Below, piece after piece: positions 22,794-30,721 of a DNA stretch of 35,580 bases. Position 1 is the first letter of the stretch; every line of letters begins with the position of its first letter. The notes beneath the pieces were generated by a model. It was not told the origin of the DNA. It saw only the letters and a list, made by a program, of their open reading frames with translations, and ran no database searches. The translations under genes and the position numbers were made by a program. The stretch is from NCBI GenBank assembly GCA_945983355.1, contig CAMFSU010000041.1:1-35580 (forward strand). The letters run 5' to 3'. This stretch comes from an uncultured Clostridia bacterium. GTDB lineage: Bacteria > Bacillota > Clostridia > Oscillospirales > Acutalibacteraceae.

Positions 22794-23146
22794 TTTAAAA
22801 GCAGGCGAATGCCTGCATAAATCATAAATGCCGCAAAAATGCGTTTAAGCCACAGGTTTGATATTTTTTTCATTAAATAGGTTGCAATAACCGCACCTAA
22901 AAGTCCTGTTGGCAGGTAGGAGTAAGAGTCCGAAATACTGACATAATCTTTAAAAATATAAATTACCGCCGAAAGTATGGTTATCGGCAAAATAACCGCA
23001 ATGGCATTTTCGTGGGCAGCGCGTTGCGAAAGACCAAATTTTTTTAACAGGGGAACAGCCAGCATACCGCCGCCCGCACCTAAAAGTCCGTTTATAAAAC
23101 CAATGAAAATGCCGCCAACGGCAGTTAAAATTTTTTTGTTTTTCAT
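22790..23146 (-). CDS. TauE/SafE half-transporter, first gene
   Basis: 118 residues with about four helices, beginning GGIFIGFINGLLGAGGGMLAVPLLKKFGLSQRAAHENAIAVILP, the better-conserved TauE/SafE repeat motif. Like the next gene it is only half the family's length and ends in an intact, natural stop overlapping the next start. It may act as a heterodimer with that product. AAGGTG precedes the ATG, which diverges from the gene at 23238. Confidence 0.82.
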   Translation of the reverse strand: MKNKKILTAVGGIFIGFINGLLGAGGGMLAVPLLKKFGLSQRAAHENAIAVILPITILSAVIYIFKDYVSISDSYSYLPTGLLGAVIATYLMKKISNLWLKRIFAAFMIYAGIRLLLK

Positions 23147-23178
23147 TTTATCACCTTAAATATATTTCCCTTAAAGTC

Positions 23179-23207
23179 TTGAAAAAATTATATGCTTGTG
23201 ATAAAAT
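23179..23207 (+). promoter_or_regulatory. Promoter of the 242-residue membrane-protein gene
   Basis: TTGAAA (23179-23184), a 17-nt spacer and TAAAAT (23202-23207) with TGA ahead of the -10. Confidence 0.65.
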
Positions 23208-23237
23208 GCTTGTATAATTTTAAAAGGGTGGCTGTAA

Positions 23238-23966
23238 ATGTCCAATAAAATAATTGACGAACAACGTCGTGCGAGAAACGAGTTTATAAAGCTTAAACAA
23301 ATGCAAAAGGGTGAAATCTCTGCTGAAAGCAAAAGTGAAGAAATTGTGCCCATAACCTTTAAAGAAAAGATACAAAATTATTGGTATCATTTTAAATGGC
23401 ACACAATTATATCGGTGTTTTTAGTTGCCGTTATGACGGTTTTGATAGCCCAATGTGCGAACCGTGAGAAGCAGGATATGGTTGTTGTGTTTTTTGCTCA
23501 CTCACCGGTTTTAGATTCACAAATTGAAAAAGTTGAAAAATATATCGAACAATACGCTACCGACATTGATGGAAACGGCAAGGTGGCTGTGCAGGTTGTA
23601 AACTGCAGCTTTAATCAAAAAAGCGGTAACCGCCAATATGCACAGGCAGTTTTGCAAAAGGTTCAAGCAATGATTGCGACCGAACCCAAAGCAATTCTTT
23701 ATATAGTTGATGAAAAAGCCGAAAAATACATCAATACAATAACCGAAAATGGTGTTTTTGAAAGCGAAACTAAACTTTTGAGTGAAGAATTTTATTCAAA
23801 ATGTGGCGGCACTGAGGAATATGAAACTCTGCCTGAAGGTTTGAAAATTGCTTATCGCAAAATTAGTGACACAACAATGGAAAAAAATGAACTTGCAAAG
23901 AAGGTTCATAGTGCTGCAAAAGAAGTTTACAACAAAATACCAACTAAAAAAACCGTGGCTAATTAG
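23238..23966 (+). CDS. Single-pass membrane protein of unknown function
   Basis: 242 residues. A charged cytoplasmic N-terminus (about 1-54) with a Trp/Tyr-rich edge (NYWYHFKWH) is followed by one helix (about 55-72) and a soluble extracellular domain. That domain has strand-helix alternation (MVVVFFAHSPVLDSQIEKVEKYIEQYA, KAILYIVDEKAEKYINT). Similar proteins occur in many clostridia, but I know no assigned role. It ends TVAN, encoded by the palindromic terminator shared with the convergent CapA gene, and overlaps that gene's stop by 8 nt. AAGGGTGG precedes the ATG. Confidence 0.65.
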   Translation: MSNKIIDEQRRARNEFIKLKQMQKGEISAESKSEEIVPITFKEKIQNYWYHFKWHTIISVFLVAVMTVLIAQCANREKQDMVVVFFAHSPVLDSQIEKVEKYIEQYATDIDGNGKVAVQVVNCSFNQKSGNRQYAQAVLQKVQAMIATEPKAILYIVDEKAEKYINTITENGVFESETKLLSEEFYSKCGGTEEYETLPEGLKIAYRKISDTTMEKNELAKKVHSAAKEVYNKIPTKKTVAN

Positions 23967-23975
23967 CCACGGTTT
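23950..23975. terminator. Perfect palindromic two-way terminator overlapping both stops
   Basis: A 26-bp perfect palindrome (AAACCGTGGCT arms around AATT). It carries A-rich sequence on the left and TTTCTGTTTG on the right, serving the two convergent genes. Each gene ends inside it with codons for Thr-Val-Ala-Asn and TAG. Confidence 0.9.
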
Positions 23976-25311
23976 CTGTTTGTTCGGGTTGTTCGTTTTG
24001 TTCGGGTTTAGGGAAGGTTACCTCACAGCCGATTACGGTTTGGCATTCGGTAAGTCCGTCGCCCATAATTTCTTTTGTGCGTTTATAAGATTCATCCAGT
24101 TTGTTTGCAATGTGTGAATATTTGGTTTTTGCGTCTTCCAAATCTTCCATTGGATAGATGGTGTATTTATGCTTTCCACCTTCAAGATAGCGGTCAACCC
24201 AAGTGGGAATTGCCTCAAAATCGACAAGTGAAACAGCACCTGTTTTACCATCCTTTTTAAGCTTATATGTCACCATTAAGCCGTCTTCGGTATGGCCCTT
24301 TGGTGCGTTTGTCTGCATAAGAGAACGGCGTTGGTTTGAAACGGCATTACCCACCGAATAAACACAAACGGTTTCGGTTTGTCCATCTTCGGAATAAACC
24401 ATTTCCATCGGCTCTACCACATGCGGATGACTGCCGATAATCATATTAACGCCCATATTTGAAAGCTTTTGTGCAATAGTCTTTTGCCAGGTGTTTTGTG
24501 TGCGGCGGTATTCATCGCCCCAATGCATATAAAAGGTGATATAATCGGCACCGTCGTTTTTCATAGAGTTGATGATTTCCTGTGCATCAGCATAAAAAGC
24601 ATCTATCTTGCCGTGAGAAAAGCTATTAACAAGGGGAGCGGCCTCTTCGCTGAGGAGAAGCCCGTTAAGATATTTTCGGGTTTGGGTGGCCGAGGTTGTT
24701 TCATAGGTAAAGCTTACCATACCAACCTTTATGCCGTTTAAGTCTTTTACTATATAGCGGGGCTCGTCCAACGATTTGCGGCTGCCGTTGGTTTCTATGC
24801 CTAAATTTCTTACAACATCAAGGGTGCGCTTCATACCGAAAAAACCGGTGTCATAGGTGTGGTTGTTTGCGGTCATTAAAAGACCGATTCCGCTGTCTTT
24901 AATAGCGTTTGCCAACTCATCAGGGGTGTTAAAGGTTGGAAAACCGCGCCACGCGCCCGATTCTTTACCGCCAAAGGTAAGCTCTAAATTACCTACAGCC
25001 AAGTCAGCCGATTTAAAGTAGGGGGAAAGCTCTTTAAAAAAGTGTGAAAAGTCATATCCATCGGCAGTTTTTGCGCCGTTATACTGTGTTGAATGACACA
25101 TAATGTCGCCGATGCTCACAACGGTTGCATAGCTGTCAGGTATTATGGGCTCGGGCTTGCTTTCGGTACTGCTGTTAGAAGTATCGCCGTTATTGCCCTT
25201 AATAACCGAGCCAATAACAAATGAAAGTAAAACGATAGCGGCAATAAGCACTACCGAACAAAAGCTTAAAAAAATGCGCCTTTTTAAAATGGCTTTTTGT
25301 CTTCTTGTCAT
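23959..25311 (-). CDS. CapA-family (poly-gamma-glutamate synthesis type) metallophosphatase-fold protein
   Basis: 450 residues. There is a basic N-terminus, one helix (about 12-36), a Ser/Thr-rich linker, then the CapA domain with VVSIGDIMCHSTQY, LAVGNLELTFGG, LMTANNHTYDTGFFGM, YMHWGDEYRR and IIGSHPHVVEPMEM. These His/Asp/Asn motifs belong to the calcineurin-like metal site of the family. CapA is linked to poly-gamma-glutamate capsule export, but no capB or capC is near, so a general cell-envelope role is as likely. GAGGTG precedes the ATG. The promoter is flanked by an inverted repeat. Confidence 0.88.
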   Translation of the reverse strand: MTRRQKAILKRRIFLSFCSVVLIAAIVLLSFVIGSVIKGNNGDTSNSSTESKPEPIIPDSYATVVSIGDIMCHSTQYNGAKTADGYDFSHFFKELSPYFKSADLAVGNLELTFGGKESGAWRGFPTFNTPDELANAIKDSGIGLLMTANNHTYDTGFFGMKRTLDVVRNLGIETNGSRKSLDEPRYIVKDLNGIKVGMVSFTYETTSATQTRKYLNGLLLSEEAAPLVNSFSHGKIDAFYADAQEIINSMKNDGADYITFYMHWGDEYRRTQNTWQKTIAQKLSNMGVNMIIGSHPHVVEPMEMVYSEDGQTETVCVYSVGNAVSNQRRSLMQTNAPKGHTEDGLMVTYKLKKDGKTGAVSLVDFEAIPTWVDRYLEGGKHKYTIYPMEDLEDAKTKYSHIANKLDESYKRTKEIMGDGLTECQTVIGCEVTFPKPEQNEQPEQTETVAN

Positions 25312-25328
25312 AAAAACACCTCAATTAA

Positions 25329-25375
25329 GACTATAATATATCAATTTTTACAAAAAATCAACCTTAATTATAGTC
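25329..25375 (-). promoter_or_regulatory. CapA-gene promoter within a 9-bp inverted repeat
   Basis: On minus, TTGATT (25361-25356), a 17-nt spacer and TATTAT (25338-25333). GACTATAAT (25329-25337) and ATTATAGTC (25367-25375) flank it as perfect inverted arms 29 nt apart, a possible operator or looping site. Confidence 0.55.
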
Positions 25376-25400
25376 AAAACCTAATAAAATAAAATATTGC

Positions 25401-25429
25401 TTGACAATATTTAAAACTTAATGTATTAT
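25401..25429 (+). promoter_or_regulatory. Promoter of the sigH-like gene
   Basis: TTGACA (25401-25406), a 17-nt spacer and TATTAT (25424-25429). Confidence 0.8.
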
Positions 25430-25467
25430 ATAAGTTGTTGGTAAGAAAGCAAAAAAACGGTGAATAA

Positions 25468-26031
25468 ATGAGGAAAACTATTGTCGAAAATAACCGAATT
25501 TTCTCAGATGAGGCGGTTGTTGAATTTATAAAAAAGGGTGAATATCAATTTTTACCTGAAATAATCGACCGTTATATGCCGTTAATTGTTTCAACTGCAA
25601 AGGCGTATTTACCACAGCAAAACATTGATGATGCAGTTCAAGAGGCAAGTATTTCGCTTTATTCCGCAATTAAAAATTATGACTGTGAAAAGTCTTCTTT
25701 TAAGACTTTTGCCTCACTTTGTATTAAACGCTCGGTTATAAGCTTTGCCCGTAAAAACGGCGCAAAAAGTGTTATACCAGATGATATGATTTCTTCACTT
25801 GAAGAAACCGATATAAGCAGCTTTGAAACCCCTGAAAAAATTATAATCGAAAAAGAGGATTATGATTTTTTTAAGGAAACCATCAAGCTTGAACTTTCAA
25901 AAATGGAATATGATATTTTACAGCTGTTTTTAACAGGTGCTTCATATTCCGACATTGCGAATAATTTATCTATCAGCGAAAAATCGGTGGATAACGCCCT
26001 TTCGCGTATTCGCAAAAAGCTTAAAAAATAA
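25468..26031 (+). CDS. Sigma-70-family factor, SigH-like
   Basis: 187 residues. Region 2 (about 13-95) has IIDRYMPLIVSTAKAYL, DDAVQEASISLYSAIKNYD and FKTFASLCIKRSVISFAR. Region 4 (about 130-187) has MEYDILQLFLTGASYSDIANNLSISEKSVDNALSRIRKKL. Order and wording follow sporulation sigma-H (Spo0H), which directs early sporulation and stationary-phase genes. It is somewhat shorter than the usual 210-220 residues, so it may be a paralogue. GGTG precedes the ATG. The zinc-ribbon gene follows 117 nt later. Confidence 0.85.
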   Translation: MRKTIVENNRIFSDEAVVEFIKKGEYQFLPEIIDRYMPLIVSTAKAYLPQQNIDDAVQEASISLYSAIKNYDCEKSSFKTFASLCIKRSVISFARKNGAKSVIPDDMISSLEETDISSFETPEKIIIEKEDYDFFKETIKLELSKMEYDILQLFLTGASYSDIANNLSISEKSVDNALSRIRKKLKK

Positions 26032-26148
26032 TGGCCGAGCCGTTATTATATATGCCTAGGTAGTTTAAAACAAAAGAACGTTGTAATCAAAGATGTCGGT
26101 GTAATTCCGTCCCGGGCAATAATAAGAACACCAAGTGAGGTAAAAGAA

Positions 26149-26433
26149 ATGTTTGAAGACAAAACACTAGTTTGCAAAGATTGCGGAGAGGAATTCGTAT
26201 TCACAGCAAGAGAACAGGAGTTTTACGAATCCAAAGGCTTTGTAAACGAACCGCAGCGCTGCAAACCCTGCCGTGACAAGCGTAAAAATGCAGGAAAGGC
26301 TCCAAGAGAAATGCACGAAGCTGTGTGTGCTGCTTGCGGTGGTGTGGCTAAGGTTCCCTTCCTTCCACGCGATGACCGTCCTGTATATTGCAGTGAATGT
26401 TTTGCAAAGATGAAAGAAGAATCTGCTGAATAA
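26149..26433 (+). CDS. Double zinc-ribbon protein
   Basis: 94 residues with two metal-binding halves. The first is CKDCGEEFVFTAREQEFYESKGF...RCKPCRDKR (four Cys), the probable-zinc-ribbon family. The second is CAACGGVAKVPFLPRDDRPVYCSECFAKM (four Cys), the CxxCG...VPF..RPVYC type common in Firmicutes. It is thought to bind nucleic acid or protein; no defined role is known. GAGGTAAAAGAA precedes the ATG and a strong terminator follows. The 117-nt leader holds no clear promoter. Confidence 0.85.
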   Translation: MFEDKTLVCKDCGEEFVFTAREQEFYESKGFVNEPQRCKPCRDKRKNAGKAPREMHEAVCAACGGVAKVPFLPRDDRPVYCSECFAKMKEESAE

Positions 26434-26448
26434 TTTCAATCACGCAGG

Positions 26449-26482
26449 GGACTGTCTCGTTTTTCGGGGCAGTCCTTTTTTT
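26449..26482 (+). terminator. Terminator after the zinc-ribbon gene
   Basis: GGACTGTCTCG pairs with CGGGGCAGTCC (two G-T pairs) around TTTTT, followed by seven Ts. Confidence 0.9.
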
Positions 26483-26552
26483 AAAAATTCATATTTTTTT
26501 AATAAAATATTGAAGGATTTGTGGTAAAATCGTATGGAAAGAAGGGTTTATT

Positions 26553-27236
26553 ATGAGTGAAAAAATTTTAGTTGTTGATGACGACCAAAATATATGTGAG
26601 CTTTTGCGCCTTTACCTTGAAAAAGAGGGGTATGAAACCCGTGCTGCATACGACGGTCAACAGGCGCTTGATTTGGCAAAAAGCTATGAACCAAATTTAA
26701 TTTTGCTTGATATAATGCTGCCTAAATTTGACGGTTGGCAGGTTTGCCGCCAAATTAGAAAAGAGTCTGATGTGCCGATAATTATGCTTACCGCCAAGGG
26801 CGAAACCTTTGACAAAATTTTGGGGTTAGAGCTTGGCGCAGATGATTATATAACAAAGCCCTTTGATGCGAAAGAGGTTATGGCGCGTGTTAAGGCGGTG
26901 CTTCGCCGAAGCGGTACAGGTGATAAAAACCAAACCGAAGAAGTAAAATATGACAAGCTTGTGATAAACCTTACAAATTACGAACTAATGGTAAATGGTA
27001 AGTTTATTGACACACCGCCCAAGGAATTAGAGCTTATTTACCATTTGGCAAGCAACCCCAACCGCGTTTACACCCGTGACCAGCTGCTTGATGAGGTTTG
27101 GGGCTTTGATTATTATGGCGATTCAAGAACAGTTGATGTTCACGTTAAAAGAATTCGTGAAAAGCTTGAAAATGTGTCAGACGAATGGTCCCTTAAAACC
27201 GTTTGGGGCGTTGGATATAAGTTTGAGGTTAAGTAA
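26553..27236 (+). CDS. OmpR/PhoB-type response regulator
   Basis: 227 residues. The receiver has the acidic pair DDD near 9-11, phospho-acceptor D53 (LLDIMLP) and the conserved Lys in ITKPFD. The winged-helix effector (about 130-227) has PPKELELIYHLASNPNRVYTRDQLLDEVWGF and SRTVDVHVKRIREKL. It is paired with the histidine kinase 3 nt downstream and an HtrA protease, which suggests a cell-envelope stress circuit. A TGGTAAAAT extended -10 lies about 20 nt before, without a clear -35. Confidence 0.95.
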   Translation: MSEKILVVDDDQNICELLRLYLEKEGYETRAAYDGQQALDLAKSYEPNLILLDIMLPKFDGWQVCRQIRKESDVPIIMLTAKGETFDKILGLELGADDYITKPFDAKEVMARVKAVLRRSGTGDKNQTEEVKYDKLVINLTNYELMVNGKFIDTPPKELELIYHLASNPNRVYTRDQLLDEVWGFDYYGDSRTVDVHVKRIREKLENVSDEWSLKTVWGVGYKFEVK

Positions 27237-27239
27237 TTT

Positions 27240-28667
27240 ATGAAGCACAAGCTTATTAAAAAATACTTATTGGCTGTTGCATTGGTGATTTTTGTCAGCT
27301 TTTTTTCAATTTTTATGATTTTGTCGGTTGTGCTTAATAACTATATGGCAAAGGATACCTATAATACTTTAAGAAAAAGCTGTGAGCAGGTTTCACAAAC
27401 GGTGGCAGAGGTGGCGGAGAATAAAACCGATGATGCTTTAAATGGTGATTTCTTGTCTATTTCACGCACACTGTCAAGTGTTATTGATGCCGATATTTTT
27501 ATAACCGATGAATATGGCGCGGTTGTGGTGTGCGCCTGTGATGAATGGCAGGAAAATGTAAAGTGCTTACATTCGTCATATATAATGCCAAAGGATGTTA
27601 TAGCCCGCGCAATGAACGGTAAGCGTGCCTTTGTGGGTAAAATTGATATGTATGCCTACCCGCAATGTATCGCGGCAAACGAAATAAAGCTTGATAACAC
27701 TTATTATGTTATAGCAACCGCACCGATAGCACAGGTTGAAAACCTTATGTCTAAAATGACAAAGCTGTTTATGATGTCGGCAGCGGTACCTACTGCTTTA
27801 ATGTTTTTGCTGTTTTTTGTCATTACTTATCGTATGGCAAAGCCACTTAAAAGTATGTCCGAAGCGGCAAAGGCAATTGTAAAGGGCGACTTTTCAAGGC
27901 GTATTCCCGTTACAAGCGATGATGAAATAGGGGATTTGGCGGTTTCTTTTAATATGATGACCAACTCACTTGCCCGTTTGGAAACAATGCGCCGCAGCTT
28001 TGTGGGCAGTGTCTCGCACGAGCTTCGTACACCAATGACTACAATTTCGGGCTTTATTGACGGCATTTTAGACGGTACAATTCCCGAAGACCGCAGGGAT
28101 TATTATTTGTCCATTGTTTCAAGCGAGGTTAAACGACTTTCCCGTCTTGTAAGCGGTATGCTTGATATTGCAAAGCTTGAAGCGGGCGAGGTTGAGCTAA
28201 AATATGAACGCTTTAGCTTCAATGAAATGCTTTGCGGCATTGTTTTAGGGCAAGAGCAACGAATCGAAAAAGCAGGGCTTGAGATTAAAGGGCTTGACTG
28301 CCTTTGTGATGCCCAAATTTTTGGCGATAAGGATTTAATTCATCAGGTTTTATATAATTTGGTGGACAACGCTATTAAATTCACAAACGAAAATGGCGAA
28401 ATTTCGTTTTCAGTTACAATTGACAACGATAATTTGGCTTTTATAATTAAAAATACGGGGGATGGCATACCCGAAAGTGAATTGCCGTTTGTGTTTGAAC
28501 GTTTTTATAAGGGTGATAAATCCCGTTCGGACATTAAAAACAGCTTGGGACTTGGGCTTTATTTGGTTAAAACGATAGTATCGGCACATAATGGTCAGGT
28601 TTCGGTTACAAGCAAGCAGGGCGAATTTACCGCCTTTAAGGTTATACTTCCAAAAGGAGAGCATTAA
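27240..28667 (+). CDS. Sensor histidine kinase with cysteine-bearing extracellular domain
   Basis: 475 residues. Two helices (about 9-32 and 177-198) enclose an extracellular sensor of about 140 residues. This is followed by HAMP (about 199-250), the H-box SVSHELRTPM with H260, and the ATPase motifs NLVDNAIKF, GDGIPESE, FERFYKGDKSR and GLGLYLVK. It phosphorylates the regulator encoded just before it. The sensor holds four cysteines (C98, C100, C109, C143) close to a possible PDC-like fold, which may form disulfides or bind metal. The spacing to the following htrA start is zero, so the three genes are co-translated. Confidence 0.93.
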   Translation: MKHKLIKKYLLAVALVIFVSFFSIFMILSVVLNNYMAKDTYNTLRKSCEQVSQTVAEVAENKTDDALNGDFLSISRTLSSVIDADIFITDEYGAVVVCACDEWQENVKCLHSSYIMPKDVIARAMNGKRAFVGKIDMYAYPQCIAANEIKLDNTYYVIATAPIAQVENLMSKMTKLFMMSAAVPTALMFLLFFVITYRMAKPLKSMSEAAKAIVKGDFSRRIPVTSDDEIGDLAVSFNMMTNSLARLETMRRSFVGSVSHELRTPMTTISGFIDGILDGTIPEDRRDYYLSIVSSEVKRLSRLVSGMLDIAKLEAGEVELKYERFSFNEMLCGIVLGQEQRIEKAGLEIKGLDCLCDAQIFGDKDLIHQVLYNLVDNAIKFTNENGEISFSVTIDNDNLAFIIKNTGDGIPESELPFVFERFYKGDKSRSDIKNSLGLGLYLVKTIVSAHNGQVSVTSKQGEFTAFKVILPKGEH

Positions 28668-30014
28668 ATGGAAAACTTTGAAAACAAAGAAAACGAAATT
28701 ATTGAAGAGGAAACTATACCCGAAATCAATAATGAAGATAATATACAAGAGGCACAGCCACAGCCCGAAAGTGTAGAAGAGGTTGTGGAAGAGGATAGTG
28801 AATATATTCCGCCCTATAACCCTGTTATTGTGGATGAAATTAAACCCGAAGAGGATAACAAAAAATCGTTTTTGGGGCTTAAAATCTTTGCCGCTTTGAC
28901 TGCGCTTTCAATTTTGCTTTCAGCCGCTTGTGTAACAGGTTATTTTGTTGGCAAAAACCAAAATGTTTTTAAGAAAAACGAAAGCGTTAACCTTTCGGCA
29001 AAGCCAAATAAAAGTGACGAAATGACCGCAGCAGAGGTTTATGCCACTGTCAGCAACAGCATTGTTGGTATTATTGTTTATAATGAAAACGAAGCAATGT
29101 CAGCGGCAAGCGGTGTTGTTTATTCAAAGGACGGTTATATCGTTACAAACGACCATATTTACTCAAACATTGCCGCACCTAAATTTAAGGTTTACACCCA
29201 AGACGGTAAGGAGTATGACGCAAAATATGTAGCAGGCGATGTTATAAGCGACCTTGCAGTTTTGAAAATTGATGCAAAGGGCTTCGACCCTGCAACCTTT
29301 GGTAACTCTGACCAATTAAATTACGGTGAAAATGTTGTGGCTATTGGCCGACCTAACGAGCCGACCGATAAATCAAGCATAACAAAGGGTATTGTGTCGG
29401 CAGTTAACCGCCGCGTGCAAATAACCTCTAACTATTCGGCGCGACTTATCCAAACCGATAGCCCCATAAACCCCGGCTCTTCGGGCGGTGCGCTTGTTAA
29501 TATGTACGGTCAAATTGTTGGCATAACCTCGGCAAAGCTTGTGTCAGACGGGCAAGAGGCCGTTGGCTATGCAATACCCACTACCACAATGAAATATATT
29601 GTGGAGGAGCTTATCAAAAACGGCAAGGTTGTAAGCCGCGCAAAGCTTGGTATAACCTATATTGCGGCCGATTCTATTTCGGTTTCACTTGGCAAATATA
29701 AGCATATCGGTCTTTATGTTGATTCCGTTTCAGAGGACAGCGACCTTTACGGCAAGCTTAATAAAGGGGACACCATTACCCAAATTAACGGTGTTGATAT
29801 TACCGACGATGCTATGGTTCTTGATTTAATTGAGCAAAGCCGTGCAGGTGATAAAATAACAATTACCTATATTACCGAAAAGGGACAAACAGGCACACTT
29901 AAAGCTACCTTAAGGGCAAATGTAGGTGAGTCAAGCTATAAGAGCAGTATAAACAGCTTGCCACAAACCCCCACCACCCCGGGAAAAGACTTCAACTTCC
30001 CTGAGGGTGAATAA
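28668..30014 (+). CDS. HtrA/DegP-like membrane-anchored serine protease
   Basis: 448 residues. A long acidic cytoplasmic tail (about 1-65) is followed by one helix (about 68-92), a trypsin-like domain with catalytic triad H163 (TNDHIY), D195 (SDLAVLK) and S272 (NPGSSGGAL), and one PDZ domain (about 325-415). It degrades or refolds misfolded proteins outside the membrane. The Ser loop reads GSSGG instead of GNSGG, which still allows catalysis. It starts at the base after the kinase stop (AAGGAG lies 8 nt upstream within the kinase gene). This links the two-component system to envelope stress. Confidence 0.93.
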   Translation: MENFENKENEIIEEETIPEINNEDNIQEAQPQPESVEEVVEEDSEYIPPYNPVIVDEIKPEEDNKKSFLGLKIFAALTALSILLSAACVTGYFVGKNQNVFKKNESVNLSAKPNKSDEMTAAEVYATVSNSIVGIIVYNENEAMSAASGVVYSKDGYIVTNDHIYSNIAAPKFKVYTQDGKEYDAKYVAGDVISDLAVLKIDAKGFDPATFGNSDQLNYGENVVAIGRPNEPTDKSSITKGIVSAVNRRVQITSNYSARLIQTDSPINPGSSGGALVNMYGQIVGITSAKLVSDGQEAVGYAIPTTTMKYIVEELIKNGKVVSRAKLGITYIAADSISVSLGKYKHIGLYVDSVSEDSDLYGKLNKGDTITQINGVDITDDAMVLDLIEQSRAGDKITITYITEKGQTGTLKATLRANVGESSYKSSINSLPQTPTTPGKDFNFPEGE

Positions 30015-30027
30015 AAATTAAATATAC

Positions 30028-30354
30028 TCAACCTACAATAGCACCTTTCTTGTGAAAGGTGCTATTATTATATATGGCATTTTCTTTCTGAACTCTGTCA
30101 GCTTCGGCATCCTCAAACTCTTTGATTTTGTCCTGCAACGCTTTAACATCAACCTTGCTTGCATCTTCAAGCTGTGTTTTAAGGTCGGTTATGGTTTCGT
30201 TGGCAGTTGCTAATTGACCATTGACCTTTTCAAGCTTGTTTTTATGCTCGTCAATAACGATATAATTTTCGTTTAACGAGCGCCGAAGGTCTTTGTGCTG
30301 GTCTTCGGGTACTGTGATACCGAGGTCTTTTAAGATTTCAAAAATATCTTTCAT
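30028..30354 (-). pseudogene. Truncated phage scaffold protein (GP20-like)
   Basis: 108 residues. The start MKDIFEILKDLGITVPEDQHKDLRRSLNENY matches the beginning of phage GP20-type scaffold proteins, followed by a coiled coil (KNKLEKVNGQLATANETITDLKTQLEDA). The usual protein is about 180-200 residues; here the frame runs into the htrA terminator and ends in NNSTFHKKGAIVG, so the C-terminal half is lost. Scaffolds guide capsid assembly; this copy is a relic. No ribosome site better than AGGAGTG is needed, as that lies before the ATG. A terminator separates it from the gene upstream. Confidence 0.75.
30037..30066 (+). terminator. Terminator after htrA
   Basis: AATAGCACCTTTC pairs perfectly with GAAAGGTGCTATT (13 bp, TTGT loop); the tail is ATTATATA, so of modest strength. 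Confidence 0.7.
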
Positions 30355-30432
30355 TTTTTGTTCACTCCTGAAATGTTTTTTGTTTGGATTTTCGCCAAAA
30401 TGGAATTTACAAGCATATTGTAAAATAAAAGA

Positions 30433-30450
30433 GGGTTAGATTTCTAACCC
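30433..30450 (-). terminator. Small hairpin between scaffold relic and immunity gene
   Basis: GGGTTAGA/TCTAACCC with a 2-nt loop; on minus it is followed by TCTTTTATTTTA, so it may be a second weak terminator. Confidence 0.45.
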
Positions 30451-30486
30451 CCCATTTATAAAAATTTTAAAAATATTTTTGGACAT

Positions 30487-30514
30487 AAAAAACCGCCCTC
30501 CGAAGAGAGCGGTT
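30487..30514 (-). terminator. Terminator of the toxin/immunity pair
   Basis: On minus, AACCGCTCTC-TTCG-GAGGGCGGTT then TTTTTTATG. The one non-Watson-Crick position is a U-G pair only on the minus strand, and the loop is a UUCG tetraloop closed by C-G, so minus is the functional direction. Confidence 0.88.
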
Positions 30515-30517
30515 AAA

Positions 30518-30721
30518 TTATTTTATAATCTCTATTGATTTTATTTCCGATTCAAACAATTCCACACCGCTAATAGCGGTTTTAGTTGGAAATATATCAA
30601 TGCTTGCTTCATTTTCATCATTATCTTCTGCTTTGGTATATCCAAAAATAAATCCTTGATGCGGTATATTATCAATATCAATTATTTTGACTTTTTTACC
30701 TGCATAATCAGATAGTTCCAT
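30518..30721 (-). CDS. Putative immunity protein (LSm-like small protein)
   Basis: 67 residues, MELSDYAGKKVKIIDIDNIPHQGFIFGYTKAEDNDENEASIDIFP..., an acidic, all-beta small protein with the strand pattern of an Sm-like barrel (GKKVKIIDID, GFIFGYT, SIDIF, SIEII). It starts inside the 3' end of the toxin-like gene (14-nt overlap), with AGAGGTTGG just before the ATG, and ends at its own UUCG-loop terminator. This tight coupling and its acidity suggest it neutralises the toxin domain; the role is inferred from context. Similar small proteins are found beside polymorphic toxins in Firmicutes. Confidence 0.65.
   Translation of the reverse strand: MELSDYAGKKVKIIDIDNIPHQGFIFGYTKAEDNDENEASIDIFPTKTAISGVELFESEIKSIEIIK

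Noticed and set aside
25468-26433. Sigma factor and zinc-ribbon gene as a sigma/anti-sigma pair
   Set aside because: The zinc-ribbon protein belongs to a common stand-alone family and has no membrane segment or anti-sigma motif; the 117-nt gap also argues against coupling.
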